Positions 44,376 through 53,597 of a stretch of 64,000 nt of DNA are shown piece after piece. The translations under genes were made by a program, and so were the position numbers. The notes under the pieces are model-generated. The model searched no databases. It was not told the DNA's origin and was given only the letters and a program-made list of their open reading frames with translations. The DNA lies in NCBI GenBank assembly GCA_000622025.1, contig KK211387.1, positions 501,655 through 565,654 of the forward strand, written 5' to 3'. Source of the stretch: Lachnospiraceae bacterium AD3010. Its GTDB lineage: Bacteria > Bacillota > Clostridia > Lachnospirales > Lachnospiraceae. The first letter of the stretch is position 1. The number at the start of each line of letters is the position of its first letter.

Positions 44376-44951
44376 ATGAGAACCGTAAAAGACCCGGACA
44401 CCAGAAAGCAGGAGATTCTATCGGGAGCTCTTTTGGTATTTGCCCAAAAAGGATATGATAAGACTACGATTTCCGATATAGCAAGGGAACTGGGAATCTC
44501 ACAGGGACTTTGTTACAGATACTATGCATCAAAAGAAGAGATATATGATGCAGCAGTTGAAGAGTATGCGGGAATTATTGTGAGAGCTAACTTGAAGAGA
44601 TTTGACAGCAAGGGCAAAACTTTGAAAGAGAAAATCCGGTCTTTTTCGGGAAGTCTGAATGAGTACCGGGAGCCTGAGAAGGACAACGAACTGTTATATA
44701 GTCTCTTTCATAGCGAGGGAAGCCAGAAGATGCATGATCAGCTTATGATAAAGACTGCAGCCAAGCTGGTACCTCATATTAAGAAGGAGCTGGAGAAAGC
44801 CCGGGATGACGGAGAAATAAAGATATCGGATATAGATGCCCTAGCCTACTTTTTTGTTTACGGGCAGCTGGGAATGTTACTTGAGCATGGAAGTGAAAAG
44901 GATTGCGGTAAAAGAATAAAGGATACATTAATTGAAATATTGAATTTGTAA
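44376..44951 (+). CDS. TetR/AcrR-family transcriptional regulator
   Basis: 191 residues from ATG 44376, chosen because AAGGAAGG stands 6 bases upstream. The N-terminal DNA-binding domain is complete (RKQEILSGALLVFAQKGYDKTTISDIAREL, then GISQGLCYRYYASKEEIY). The C-terminal ~130 residues are the usual divergent helical ligand domain. Palindromes at its own promoter and before the flavodoxin-MATE pair suggest that it represses itself and that efflux/redox operon. Confidence 0.9.
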   Translation: MRTVKDPDTRKQEILSGALLVFAQKGYDKTTISDIARELGISQGLCYRYYASKEEIYDAAVEEYAGIIVRANLKRFDSKGKTLKEKIRSFSGSLNEYREPEKDNELLYSLFHSEGSQKMHDQLMIKTAAKLVPHIKKELEKARDDGEIKISDIDALAYFFVYGQLGMLLEHGSEKDCGKRIKDTLIEILNL

Positions 44952-44957
44952 GACAAA

Positions 44958-44981
44958 CCCCTGATACAATTGTTTCAGGGG
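44958..44981 (+). terminator. Hairpin after the TetR gene
   Basis: CCCCTGA (44958-44964) and TCAGGGG (44975-44981) around TACAATTGTT. No T-run, so it is at most a weak terminator or attenuator. Confidence 0.4.
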
Positions 44982-44999
44982 TAAAATAAGCAATATAAA

Positions 45000-45016
45000 T
45001 GAATGAAAATCATTCA
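45000..45016. promoter_or_regulatory. Putative TetR operator before the flavodoxin gene
   Basis: TGAATGAAAATCATTCA, a near-perfect palindrome sharing AATGA...TCATT with the operator at 44299-44315, placed 18 bases before the flavodoxin start. Confidence 0.55.
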
Positions 45017-45033
45017 GAGAAAGGAAAACAATT

Positions 45034-45489
45034 ATGAAGACAATAATTATCTATGAATCAAAGCACCATGGTAATACAAAGAAGGTCTGTGACCGCGTGG
45101 CAGCAGAATGTCAGGTGGAACTAATAGAGGCCGGGAGCGTGGGAGCGGATTTCAACTGGGAGGATTATGACCTGGTGGGCTTTGCATCGGGGATAGCATA
45201 TTCCAAGTTTTACGATTCGGTAAGCCGTGTGGCAGAAAAGATTCCTGCGGGGAAGGGGACTTTCTTTATCTATACCTGTGCAAAGAACGATAAGGATTTT
45301 GCCGCTAAGATTAAGAAGGTCGTAGAAGAGCGAGGAGCCAAGTGCCTTGGAACATACGGATGTCGTGGTTTTAACACATATGGACCATTAAAGTTAATCG
45401 GAGGGATGAATAAGTCCAATCCCAATGAGGATGAGCTTAAGGCAGCAGTAGAATTTGTAAAGAAGGTGGAAAAGACTTATGAAAAGTAA
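45034..45489 (+). CDS. Flavodoxin-family protein
   Basis: 151 residues, RBS AGAAAGGAAAAC. A short-chain flavodoxin fold: phosphate loop IIYESKHHGNTKKV, then EDYDLVGFASGIAYSKFYDSV and FFIYTCAKND. It binds FMN and carries electrons or acts as an NAD(P)H-quinone-type reductase component. It overlaps the MATE exporter gene by 11 bases, so both are translated together, downstream of a TetR regulator. Confidence 0.88.
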   Translation: MKTIIIYESKHHGNTKKVCDRVAAECQVELIEAGSVGADFNWEDYDLVGFASGIAYSKFYDSVSRVAEKIPAGKGTFFIYTCAKNDKDFAAKIKKVVEERGAKCLGTYGCRGFNTYGPLKLIGGMNKSNPNEDELKAAVEFVKKVEKTYEK

Positions 45490-46831
45490 AGTAGATTTTA
45501 TAAACGAAAACACAACAAGAGCTTTAATGAAGCTCTTTATACCCCTTATGCTTGCCATGACACTTACCATGGCATACAGCATGGTTGACAGCCTGTGGGT
45601 AGGAAATCTCCTGGGGGAGGCAGGTATGTCTGCACTTACGGCAAGTACAGCTATTGTCCTTATTATGAATTCCTTATCAATGGGTGTTGGTAACGGAGTA
45701 TCGGTTATGATCGCCCAACGTGTCGGAGCAAAGGACACAGTGGGAGTAAAAAGAGCAGCCGCCGTTGTTATGATAGTTTCTCTGGTTTTTTCCGGAGCGA
45801 TATGCCTTGTGGGAGAACTTGCATCTGAGTATCTTCTGACAGCAATGGGTACGCCTGCAGAGGTACTTACTGAAGCGGTGTCTTATCTGAGACTCTATCT
45901 TATTGGAAATGTTGCTCTCTTTTTATATATGCAGTTTACATCCATATTCAGGGCCTTTGGAGACTCGGTTTTCCAGATGAAAGGAATGCTTATGACGGTG
46001 ATAGTTAATGCTATCCTTGATCCCATAATGATTAACTGGTGGGGATTCAATGGGGTGGCCATAGCAACAGTGATATCGGAGTTTGTTTGCCTTGCATACG
46101 CGTTTGCTTATCATTACAAAAAGAAATGGTTCTCATTTGATTTTAAGGCAATGACATGGGAGGATGTAAAAAACATGGGCAGGCTATGTGTTCCGACTTC
46201 CATACAGTCTATTATGCCGGCATTAAGTTCCGCCGTTATGATTACATTTGTTAATCCCTTCGGACTGACAGCCCTTGCCGGATATGGAGTGGTAAGGAAT
46301 CTTGAACTTATTATGTTTATGCCCACCAATGCCATGTCAATGGTTGTTACCTCTATAGTCGGTCAATGTAAGGGCGCAGGTCGTATAGACCGGGCTGGTG
46401 ATTATTGTAAAAAAGCCATGCTTACAGGGGGAGTTCTGATTGGCTTGGTAAGCGCCCTTGTCATCTGCACAAGTCCCATGCTTAGTGGATGCTTCGGCCA
46501 GGGAGCAGAGGTTGGCGTTATAGTTGCAGAGTTTTTCCATATTGTCAGCATCGGATACGTATTATATATGCTTACAAGCTGTATTCAGGGATATATTACT
46601 GGAATTGGAAGACCGGAGAGGGCTATGCTGTTGCTTATTGCGTATTACATTATATTCAGGGTGCTGCCAGCTTTGATGCTAAAGCATATATTCGGACTGT
46701 CGGGAATATGGTTTGCTTTTCTTGTAAGCCACATTTTGGCGTGTGTATTGGCCTTTGTATTGCTGCAGATCAGTGATAAGATATTTTTGAAGCCGGTGAA
46801 AAACACATTAAAACTATATTCCGGGGCATGA
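45479..46831 (+). CDS. MATE-family multidrug/sodium efflux transporter
   Basis: 450 residues, twelve hydrophobic segments in two repeated halves. N-terminal family features are LFIPLMLAMTLTMAYSMVDSLWVGNLLGEAGMSALT and GNGVSVMIAQRVGA; the second half repeats the pattern (NPFGLTALAGYGVVRNLELIMFMPTNAMSMVVTSIVGQCKGAG). It exports drugs or metabolites in exchange for Na+ or H+. It is translationally coupled to the flavodoxin gene. Confidence 0.93.
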   Translation: MKSKVDFINENTTRALMKLFIPLMLAMTLTMAYSMVDSLWVGNLLGEAGMSALTASTAIVLIMNSLSMGVGNGVSVMIAQRVGAKDTVGVKRAAAVVMIVSLVFSGAICLVGELASEYLLTAMGTPAEVLTEAVSYLRLYLIGNVALFLYMQFTSIFRAFGDSVFQMKGMLMTVIVNAILDPIMINWWGFNGVAIATVISEFVCLAYAFAYHYKKKWFSFDFKAMTWEDVKNMGRLCVPTSIQSIMPALSSAVMITFVNPFGLTALAGYGVVRNLELIMFMPTNAMSMVVTSIVGQCKGAGRIDRAGDYCKKAMLTGGVLIGLVSALVICTSPMLSGCFGQGAEVGVIVAEFFHIVSIGYVLYMLTSCIQGYITGIGRPERAMLLLIAYYIIFRVLPALMLKHIFGLSGIWFAFLVSHILACVLAFVLLQISDKIFLKPVKNTLKLYSGA

Positions 46832-46838
46832 CACGAAT

Positions 46839-46875
46839 CGTATCACGGATGTGACGATACGTTTCTTTTCTTCTT
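46839..46875 (+). terminator. Terminator-like hairpin after the MATE gene
   Basis: CGTATC (46839-46844) / GATACG (46856-46861) with partial inner pairing, then TTTCTTTTCTTCTT. Confidence 0.5.
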
Positions 46876-46897
46876 CATGGGTCTTTGTTACTTTCAT

Positions 46898-46955
46898 ACT
46901 AACGAACGCAGCTACATATTTTTGAAATGGACAATGTTGTGATGCGTTCGTTAGT
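46898..46955. repeat. 13-base inverted repeat with 32-base spacing
   Basis: ACTAACGAACGCA (46898-46910) and TGCGTTCGTTAGT (46943-46955) are perfectly complementary. They may be a paired operator or an element end upstream of the PAP2 gene. Confidence 0.55.
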
Positions 46956-47032
46956 CAGAGGTATCGGCAGATGGTATTTTTTGCCGGTATGAATTGCCGA
47001 TGGGCAATACTAAATGAAAGGACGAGGAGGAC

Positions 47033-47692
47033 ATGAAGGAAAAAAGAAATCTGCTGGCGGGGGCAGGGTTGATCGGTGCTTTTGTCCTGTGGACTGTTTT
47101 GATCCGGTGGGTCAATGTACAGGCTGTGGGGCAGAATGGAACGAAGATTGGATTTGCTGATTTTAATGTATGGTTCCATAAGCTGACCGGCGTGCACATG
47201 ACGCTTTACACGATCACGGACTGGCTGGGACTTGTACCCATATTTATATGCCTCTGCTTCGGAGTGCTGGGTCTGGTGCAGCTGATAAAGAGACGGAGCC
47301 TGCTAAGGGTTGATCCGGATATCCTGTTATTAGGTATCTATTATGTTCTGGTCATAGCCTGTTACCTGATCTTTGAGATGATTCCGGTCAATTACAGGCC
47401 TGTTCTGATAGAGGGGAGGCTGGAGGCATCCTATCCGTCATCAACGACATTACTGGTACTATCCGTAATGCCGACACTCTGGTTTCAGGGAAACAGGAGA
47501 GTCTCAAATGTGGTTCTCAGAAAAGTGGTTGCGGGTTTTGCAGTCGCCTTTTCAGTGTTTATGGTGATCGGAAGGCTGATCTCGGGGGTACATTGGGCGA
47601 CGGATATAATTGGCTCCATATTATTAAGCACGGGGTTGTTTATGCTGTACCGGTCAGTCGTTTTATCACGGCCGGGATTATCCCGTCCGTGA
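47033..47692 (+). CDS. PAP2-family membrane phosphatase
   Basis: 219 residues with about six membrane segments, RBS GAAAGGACGAGGAGG. The three phosphatase motifs are visible: NYRPVLIEG (C1-like, Arg-Pro), SYPSSTT (C2, a PSGH variant without the His) and GRLISGVHWATDI (C3, with catalytic His and Asp). It probably dephosphorylates a lipid such as undecaprenyl or phosphatidyl pyrophosphate at the membrane. The C2 variation leaves activity uncertain. The gene runs into a GC-rich hairpin zone at its end. Confidence 0.82.
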   Translation: MKEKRNLLAGAGLIGAFVLWTVLIRWVNVQAVGQNGTKIGFADFNVWFHKLTGVHMTLYTITDWLGLVPIFICLCFGVLGLVQLIKRRSLLRVDPDILLLGIYYVLVIACYLIFEMIPVNYRPVLIEGRLEASYPSSTTLLVLSVMPTLWFQGNRRVSNVVLRKVVAGFAVAFSVFMVIGRLISGVHWATDIIGSILLSTGLFMLYRSVVLSRPGLSRP

Positions 47693-47776
47693 TAAAGCCT
47701 CCGGCGGATCGCAGACGCGTGCAGAGGAAGGTGCTACGCACCGCACGCGTCGCGGCAAGAACGCCGAGGCGTTCTT
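47662..47776. repeat. Three consecutive GC-rich hairpins
   Basis: Arms: TTTATCACGG/CCGTGATAAA (47662-47671 and 47687-47696, overlapping the PAP2 stop); GACGCGTGC/GCACGCGTC (47714-47722 and 47743-47751); AAGAACGCC/GGCGTTCTT (47757-47765 and 47768-47776). The first may terminate the PAP2 transcript; the others lie directly upstream of the XRE gene leader. Confidence 0.65.
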
Positions 47777-47815
47777 GAATTATGGACAATGCAAAGAAAG
47801 CCGACAGGAGCAAAG

Positions 47816-48502
47816 ATGGAATTTAATGAAAAACTACAGGAATTAAGAAAATCCAGATCAATGACTCAGGAAGAGCTGGCGGAGGCTCTGTTTGTTTCAA
47901 GGACTGCGATTTCAAAATGGGAACAGGGGCGCGGCTATCCAAGCCTTGATTCGCTTAAGGAAATATCGAGGTTCTTTTCTGTGTCGATTGATGATCTGAT
48001 CTGCTCGGAAGAGATCATTTCTGCGGCGGCAGATGAGAAGAAAGAGTGCATGGATAAGTACATATCCCTGATCTGCAATACGCTGGACATCTTTTTGGTA
48101 TTGCTGCTGTTCCTGCCTGTATTCGGGAACGGAACAGATAGTCCGGCTTCGGTATCGCTGTATGCGATCACGGGCATAAGTGCATGGATCAAAATAGTGT
48201 TTGCTGCCTTGATTGGAGTGGCTGTTCTGAACGGTATCTGTGGAGTTATCATCAGCCATTATGAAGGAATCCTATCGGATTCCTCTGATGACTCAAAGCC
48301 GGCGGGCTCCCTTCGGCCTTTGGCCGAGGGCAGATTTGGAAAGCCGGTCTGGAACCGTCATCGGCTTGTGACGGGAATGGTGCTCTCCATAGCATGTGCA
48401 GCGGTATTTATCCTGACAAGACAGCCCTATGCAGGCATCATCTGTCTGGCTATTTTGGTCGTGAAGGGTTTGCTGATTGGAAAAGGGAAGAGTTTATTAT
48501 GA
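47816..48502 (+). CDS. XRE-family regulator with membrane-spanning C-terminus
   Basis: 228 residues from ATG 47816 (RBS CAGGAGCAAAG). The N-terminal Cro/C1-type HTH (about 5-60: KLQELRKSRSMTQEELAEAL, FVSRTAISKWEQGRGYPSLD) is followed by a linker and about four hydrophobic segments (IFLVLLLFLPVFG, WIKIVFAALIGVAV, MVLSIACAAVFIL, GIICLAILVVKGLLI). Such membrane-tethered HTH proteins are common in Firmicutes. The stop TGA overlaps the start of the acetyltransferase gene, so the two are coupled. Confidence 0.85.
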   Translation: MEFNEKLQELRKSRSMTQEELAEALFVSRTAISKWEQGRGYPSLDSLKEISRFFSVSIDDLICSEEIISAAADEKKECMDKYISLICNTLDIFLVLLLFLPVFGNGTDSPASVSLYAITGISAWIKIVFAALIGVAVLNGICGVIISHYEGILSDSSDDSKPAGSLRPLAEGRFGKPVWNRHRLVTGMVLSIACAAVFILTRQPYAGIICLAILVVKGLLIGKGKSLL

Positions 48503-48969
48503 TGGAAAATGAACGCATAAGGATTTATCCTGCAAGTCAGGAACAGATGGAGAAGTTTATTGCCTCTGAAACTGATGAAGAGCTGAAGAAAGCATATAGT
48601 GAAATGCTGGAAGGCTGCCTTGCTCATCCCGGAGAGTGGGACTGGTATGCGATGTGGATGATTGAGAAACCGGATGGAGCGCATATTGGGGATCTCTGTT
48701 TTAAGGGCATAGAAGCTGGCCGTAATCCTGAGATCGGATATGGCATCCTGGAAGAATACCGGGAACAGGGTTTCGCCACTGAAGCAGTGAAGCTGGCACT
48801 TAAATGGTCGTTCCGGCATCCGGGGATAAAAGCGGTTGAAGCGGAAGCGGATCCGGATAATGCGGCATCGCAGAGGGTGCTTATGAAATGCGGATTCCGT
48901 CCGAATGGGGAAATTGGAGAGGAAGGTCCCAGATATATAGTTTACGGAGGAAATGAGATGAATGCGTGA
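48499..48969 (+). CDS. GNAT-family N-acetyltransferase
   Basis: 156 residues. ATG 48499 overlaps the upstream stop (ATGA). The acetyl-CoA fold is seen in GDLCFKGIEAGRNPEIGYGILEEYREQGFATEAVKLAL, including the R/Q-x-x-G-x-G/A-like loop EQGFAT, and ADPDNAASQRVLMKCGF. It resembles the RimJ/RimL side of the family. Target unknown. Confidence 0.85.
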   Translation: MMENERIRIYPASQEQMEKFIASETDEELKKAYSEMLEGCLAHPGEWDWYAMWMIEKPDGAHIGDLCFKGIEAGRNPEIGYGILEEYREQGFATEAVKLALKWSFRHPGIKAVEAEADPDNAASQRVLMKCGFRPNGEIGEEGPRYIVYGGNEMNA

Positions 48970-49135
48970 TCTTTGCACCAATCATCATTTTTCCGGTGCT
49001 CTTCGTCTCTTTGCTTAAGAGTTCTGTTACCTGACCATACAATATCTGATATGCCAGTATGCACACATGGATTTAATGTTTCCAAAGATATTACCCTGGT
49101 GGTCGCTACAGGGTTTGTCGTGAAAAGTAGGTCTC

Positions 49136-49670
49136 ATGACAGTCTCCTTTGTCAGTGGCTATGTTTGTTTAAAGGTTGAAAGCCCAGAGGGCTTATTTCG
49201 TATGATTTATTCATGGATTGACGCCATCGCACAGGCTCAGAGCGAGACAGGGAATTTCGATATGAGAAATGCGCTTGCGCATTTACAGGAGGTCACTACG
49301 GAGGATATTAAGAGGTTCGGAGAGTATAACATTATGGCTGTATGCGGAATCATGTGGGCGATCAAGCATCCAGCCGGCTTCGCGCAGGAGGTTGCCTATG
49401 TAGGCGAAGAGAAGTCCTATAATGCCTATCCGGTTAAATCTATTATAGATGGAGGAGGTGTGGTCGCAAACCATTCAGACTATCCCGTATCTCCCATGTT
49501 CAGTGCAGTACAGGCGTTCTGTATGGGAGTCTTGAAGAAGCTGCCGTCTTATCCGGATGATTACATCAGAAATATCGACCAGGCGATCAGCAGGCATGAT
49601 TGCGGAGATTGAGAAGGCTGTCTGTATTGCGACAATCGTTGATGGGGATGTTGTATATAAAGCGGAATAA
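49136..49670 (+). pseudogene. Amidohydrolase (YtcJ-like) C-terminal remnant
   Basis: From about 49200 the frame reads like the middle and end of an amidohydrolase-3 protein: MRNALAHLQEVTTEDIKRFGEYNIMAVCGIMWAIKHP, KSYNAYPVKSIIDGGGVVANHSDYPVSP. This is clearly homologous to the amidohydrolase encoded at 57075 (DEMRNTLVHVRNV, SHSDYPALSG). The HxH metal site and the N-terminal half are missing. The last part (VCIATIVDGDVVYKAE, stop at 49670) lies in another frame after 49600. It is a leftover of an extra paralogue at the edge of the esterase/amidohydrolase cluster. Confidence 0.75.
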
Positions 49671-49683
49671 GATGTTGGGTACA

Positions 49684-51021
49684 CTATAAGGACGTATGAG
49701 CGTCGGGAGTTTTCGAAACCTGTGGTGCGGCATCGTCCGGGATCGTTACCGTCACCACGGTCCCGGCGCCCTCGCGGGAGCGGATGGTCAGGCTCCCGCC
49801 GCACATCATTTCAAGTCTCTGACGAATGTTTTCAAGTGCAATTCCCGGTTCTGCTGTACCGGCAGGGTCAAAACCCCGGCCGTTGTCTTCTACAATGATC
49901 TCACTGCCGGAATCCGTCTTTTTCGTCAGGATTGAAATACGGAGTGGGCCGACATACGGATCCCTGCCGTGTTTGACGGCATTCTCCACGATCGGCTGCA
50001 GTGTCAGCGGCGGTATGCGGAAAAAGGTATGCGGCGTGTCGTAATCAACGAGCAGAGTATTCTTATACAGAGCCTGTTCCACGGCCAGGTATGCGTGCGT
50101 GTGTTCCAGTTCCGAAGAAAAAGGGATCATTTCGGCGCTTGCGATGGCGGTGAAGTTTTTGCGAAGATAGGTGGAAAAATCCAGTGTGACCTTCTGTGCC
50201 AGATCGGGATCCTGTTTGCAAAGATAGTAGATGCTCATCATGGTATTGTAGATGAAGTGCGGTCTCATTTGGAGAACCATGATGTCCGCGCGCTGATTGG
50301 CAATTTCTGTTTTCTGACTGGCGATCTTCCTCTGTCGGCTCAGATCCTGCTCGATCTGATCGGCCAGTACGAAGCTGTACATGGAAAGACCGGAGAGAAC
50401 GTAGCTGATATCCACTAACAGGAATGCATCCACAAAAAGCTGTACGATCATTGCAAACGACACCGGCACCAGGGCGACGAGAAAGCTTAAGAACACTTTA
50501 TGGGAAAGCTGCTTGCGGCGCCGCAGCGTTCCTGTAAAATTCAGGATCAGGATTGCGATCAATGGCAGCGGAAGAAGCGGGTACAGAGGTCCGCGGTAAT
50601 ACTGCCAGTCTGGCGTGACATACCATAAGCCGCCAGTAATCAGAGTGCCTGCAAGCACCATAACATAAATGACCATGAGGGCAATGACAGCCTTCAGAAG
50701 TCTGCTGTGCAGAAGGCTCTCGCTGCAGTAATGAAGCAGATAAACCGTAAGCATCGGCAGAGGCAGCGAAAGTAACAGGCTTCCCGCGATCATTACGATA
50801 TAGATAGCGATACCCGGGGCGTGATAATGGTAGAAAGCTATTTCGGTCACGGAGGAGAGGCAGCATAGGATAAAAACGATAAAATAACTTTGGAAAAAGC
50901 GCCTGTTCCACCGGTCCGTCCCGGGGATTACGGCGCTGAACCAGATAGCTATCATGCTCAGCATCAGTGTCGCGCTGATTATGGAAAGCCACAGGTAATT
51001 ATAATTGATCCAGTCGCTCAC
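49684..51021 (-). CDS. LytS/YpdA-like sensor histidine kinase
   Basis: 445 residues. The first ~215 residues hold six or seven hydrophobic segments. A coiled region (LSRQRKIASQKTEIANQRADI) leads to the His_kinase motif LQMRPHFIYNTMMSIYYL with the phospho-accepting His. The HATPase part has PIVENAVKHG (N box), EDNGRGFD and GIALENIRQRLEMMCGG. It shares an operon with the XRE-receiver regulator gene; the two start divergently from the carboxylesterase cluster, which they may control. Ligand unknown. Confidence 0.9.
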   Translation of the reverse strand: MSDWINYNYLWLSIISATLMLSMIAIWFSAVIPGTDRWNRRFFQSYFIVFILCCLSSVTEIAFYHYHAPGIAIYIVMIAGSLLLSLPLPMLTVYLLHYCSESLLHSRLLKAVIALMVIYVMVLAGTLITGGLWYVTPDWQYYRGPLYPLLPLPLIAILILNFTGTLRRRKQLSHKVFLSFLVALVPVSFAMIVQLFVDAFLLVDISYVLSGLSMYSFVLADQIEQDLSRQRKIASQKTEIANQRADIMVLQMRPHFIYNTMMSIYYLCKQDPDLAQKVTLDFSTYLRKNFTAIASAEMIPFSSELEHTHAYLAVEQALYKNTLLVDYDTPHTFFRIPPLTLQPIVENAVKHGRDPYVGPLRISILTKKTDSGSEIIVEDNGRGFDPAGTAEPGIALENIRQRLEMMCGGSLTIRSREGAGTVVTVTIPDDAAPQVSKTPDAHTSL

Positions 51022-51027
51022 TTTTCA

Positions 51028-51633
51028 TTACTCCTCGGCCTTCCCATTTCCCATTGAGAATGGATAACGAAGCTTTTTCAGCTGCTCCTTTACTGCATCA
51101 GAGGTGAGCGGCTTAAGAATAAAGCCACTGGCCTCGGTCTTCCAGGCATCAAAGGAGTAGTCTACGTAAGCAGTCAGAAACAGGATGTTCGTAAAGGGAT
51201 AGATTTTAAGCAGCTCACTGCAAAGATCAAATCCGCTGGACGTTCCCAGTTCAATATCCAGGATAGCCAGATCTATCCGGTTTATTTTTGCATATTCAAT
51301 CGCTTCCGCCGGCCAGATAAAGCCCGCTATCGTGGCGTTTGGCAGGATATCGCTCAGGACAGACATACCCCCGGTGAGGATGATCTCGCTGTCGTCCACC
51401 ATGATGACATTGGGACATTTTTCGCTCTGGGCCACAAGCTGTAAAAGTGTGCTGGCGTTCACTCCAAGGCATTTGGCGAGGCGGAGTATCATCACAGCGT
51501 CCGGCAGCCGTCTGCCGCTTTCCCAATTTGCGATAGTGGAAGGATTGACAAACATCTGCTTTCCAAGCTGTTTCTGGGAAAGACCGCTTTTTTCCCTCAG
51601 CTTCCGCAGATTTTCCGCAAATATATAATCCAT
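51028..51633 (-). CDS. Response regulator with N-terminal XRE helix-turn-helix and C-terminal receiver
   Basis: 201 residues from ATG 51633 (RBS GGGGAGGAG). Residues ~1-65 are a Cro/C1-type HTH (NLRKLREKSGLSQKQLGKQM, FVNPSTIANWESGRRLPDA). Residues ~74-195 are a receiver domain: acidic pair VDDSE, phospho-acceptor Asp126 in LAILDIELGTSSG, FLTAY and the lysine in FILKPL. Receivers normally precede the output domain, and LytS kinases normally pair with LytTR regulators, so this order and pairing are unusual. The kinase gene follows 6 bases later. Confidence 0.88.
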   Translation of the reverse strand: MDYIFAENLRKLREKSGLSQKQLGKQMFVNPSTIANWESGRRLPDAVMILRLAKCLGVNASTLLQLVAQSEKCPNVIMVDDSEIILTGGMSVLSDILPNATIAGFIWPAEAIEYAKINRIDLAILDIELGTSSGFDLCSELLKIYPFTNILFLTAYVDYSFDAWKTEASGFILKPLTSDAVKEQLKKLRYPFSMGNGKAEE

Positions 51634-51888
51634 CGCAATACTCCTCCCCATCAGGTCAGGTTACCTTGAGCCTACAAATATGATAAACTTTTGATGTGGC
51701 ACAGGCAATATGAATTTATAAACCCGGGGGTTTTCAATCTGAAAACTCCTCTTGTATCAGTTTATGTACTGATGCAAAATAGTTTTGTGTCGTTTCTTAA
51801 GTGGGGTACGGAGACTGGCAAAAGAGACTGGCAAAATAAAGTCGAATTGACATATTGCTGCATAAATGAAAGAAAGGAGAATAATAAA

Positions 51889-53520
51889 ATGGGTGCTGAG
51901 AATAATGCGGCAGGTATTACTAATGACGAGAACATAGTGAGGGAGGCAGCAGAGAGAGTACAGGCGCTGTATGGCGAGAACAAAAAGATCACGGACGGAA
52001 ATTATGACAAGTCGCTGGCGGTAAAGTGCGTGAACGGCACCTTCATCGGCAGGAAGTCGGAAGGTGTCATTGCTTACAAGGGCATTCCCTTCGTTGGGAA
52101 ACAGCCCGTGGGTGAGCTTCGCTGGAAAGCACCGGTGGACTGCGTGAGCGATGACGGCGTGTATGAGGCGTATTACTTTGGAAAGATCCCCCGTCAGGAG
52201 GGAAGCATCGGCCAGGTGGGGTCGTTTTACCCTCAGAGTGAAGCGTGTCTGTATCTGAACGTATGGAAAGCAGAGAATGCGGGAACAGAGAAAAAGCCTG
52301 TCATGGTATGGATCCACGGCGGGGCTTTTGAGATCGGGTCGACTGCTGAACCGCGGGAGGAGGGGACCAATTTCGTCAAAGAGAATCCGGATGTCATTCT
52401 GGTTTCCGTCGAGTACCGCCTGGGTGTCTTTGGCTTCTTCCATCTCTCCCACCTTCCGGACGGAGGGGACTATCCGGATGCCCAGAATCTGGGGCTCTTA
52501 GATCAGGTAATGGCATTGAAGTGGGTTCATGAGAATATTGCTGCATTTGGCGGCGATCCCGATAATGTGACGATCTTTGGTGAATCCGCCGGCGGCGCAA
52601 GCGTGACATCGCTTCCGCTGATCGATGGCGCCCAGAAATATTTCCGCCGCGTCATTGCCGAGAGCGGCACTCCCGTTTTCACGCGGTCTACGGAGGAATC
52701 CATTGCCTGTACGAATGAAGTGATGGAGATCCTCGGATGCAAAACCGTTGCTGATCTGCAGAAGGTTGAAGTAGAAAAGTTCTTACATGAAGCGGGAATC
52801 GCACTCAACCTTCGTACCTGGGCGGAGCGTGACGGAAGGATTATACCCCTTAATCCCTATAAAGCTTACGAGGACGGGGCTGCGAAGAATGTGGACATAC
52901 TCCAGGGCTTCAACAAGGATGAAATGGGTTATTTCGTATGGGGTTTTGGGGTGGAAGCCTACGATGCGTTCGCCAGTGACCGAAGAGAAAAGAAGCTGGC
53001 ACAAATGACAGAGGATGAGAAGGCACTGGCGGAGAGCTATCTCAAGAACGCGAAGGATGTAAGTACGGAATACAGCAGCGACAGCCGGTTTTTTGACCAG
53101 ATTTGTTTTATAGCGCCGGTGTTTAAGATGTCTGAAGGTCAGACAAAAGCGGGGGGAAGACACTTTACCTATTACTTTACGCCGGAATCTGGAACACCTT
53201 TGATCCGCAGCGGACACGGTATCGAGCTTGCGGTCGTATTCAATCATCCGGAGGAAACTCTCGTTACCGGAAGGGCGCTTGATGAAACCTTCTGTAAGAC
53301 CCTGCGCAGGATGTGGGTCCAGTTTGCCAAGACCGGCAACCCGTCCCTTACGGCGGACATTTCTCCCGACGGCAAGGCGCATGAGTGGCCGATATACGAT
53401 ACAAAGGACAGGTATGTGATGGTCTTCGATGAGTTTGATATCCATCCGGAGAAGGAAGCCGACCGGCAGATCCTTGACTGGGAGAGAACCTATGACCTGA
53501 CCAAATACTACACCATCTGA
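51889..53520 (+). CDS. Carboxylesterase type B (paralogue 1)
   Basis: 543 residues from ATG 51889 (RBS AGAAAGGAGAATAATAAA). PnbA-type esterase: oxyanion hole VWIHGGAFEIGS, nucleophile Ser233 in FGESAGGAS, the acid residue in GFNKDEMGYF and the catalytic His in SGHGIELAVVFNH. No signal peptide, so it hydrolyses an ester inside the cell. An ~85% identical paralogue is encoded at 60933-62543. It opens the plus-strand cluster of esterases and amidohydrolases, divergent from the two-component genes. Substrate unknown. Confidence 0.92.
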   Translation: MGAENNAAGITNDENIVREAAERVQALYGENKKITDGNYDKSLAVKCVNGTFIGRKSEGVIAYKGIPFVGKQPVGELRWKAPVDCVSDDGVYEAYYFGKIPRQEGSIGQVGSFYPQSEACLYLNVWKAENAGTEKKPVMVWIHGGAFEIGSTAEPREEGTNFVKENPDVILVSVEYRLGVFGFFHLSHLPDGGDYPDAQNLGLLDQVMALKWVHENIAAFGGDPDNVTIFGESAGGASVTSLPLIDGAQKYFRRVIAESGTPVFTRSTEESIACTNEVMEILGCKTVADLQKVEVEKFLHEAGIALNLRTWAERDGRIIPLNPYKAYEDGAAKNVDILQGFNKDEMGYFVWGFGVEAYDAFASDRREKKLAQMTEDEKALAESYLKNAKDVSTEYSSDSRFFDQICFIAPVFKMSEGQTKAGGRHFTYYFTPESGTPLIRSGHGIELAVVFNHPEETLVTGRALDETFCKTLRRMWVQFAKTGNPSLTADISPDGKAHEWPIYDTKDRYVMVFDEFDIHPEKEADRQILDWERTYDLTKYYTI

Positions 53521-53597
53521 TATCAGGGCGTGGCATCAGTTGGGGCGAAATTCTGATTCTGTGGAAAACAGGGCAATACAGAAAGGAGAACAAAACA

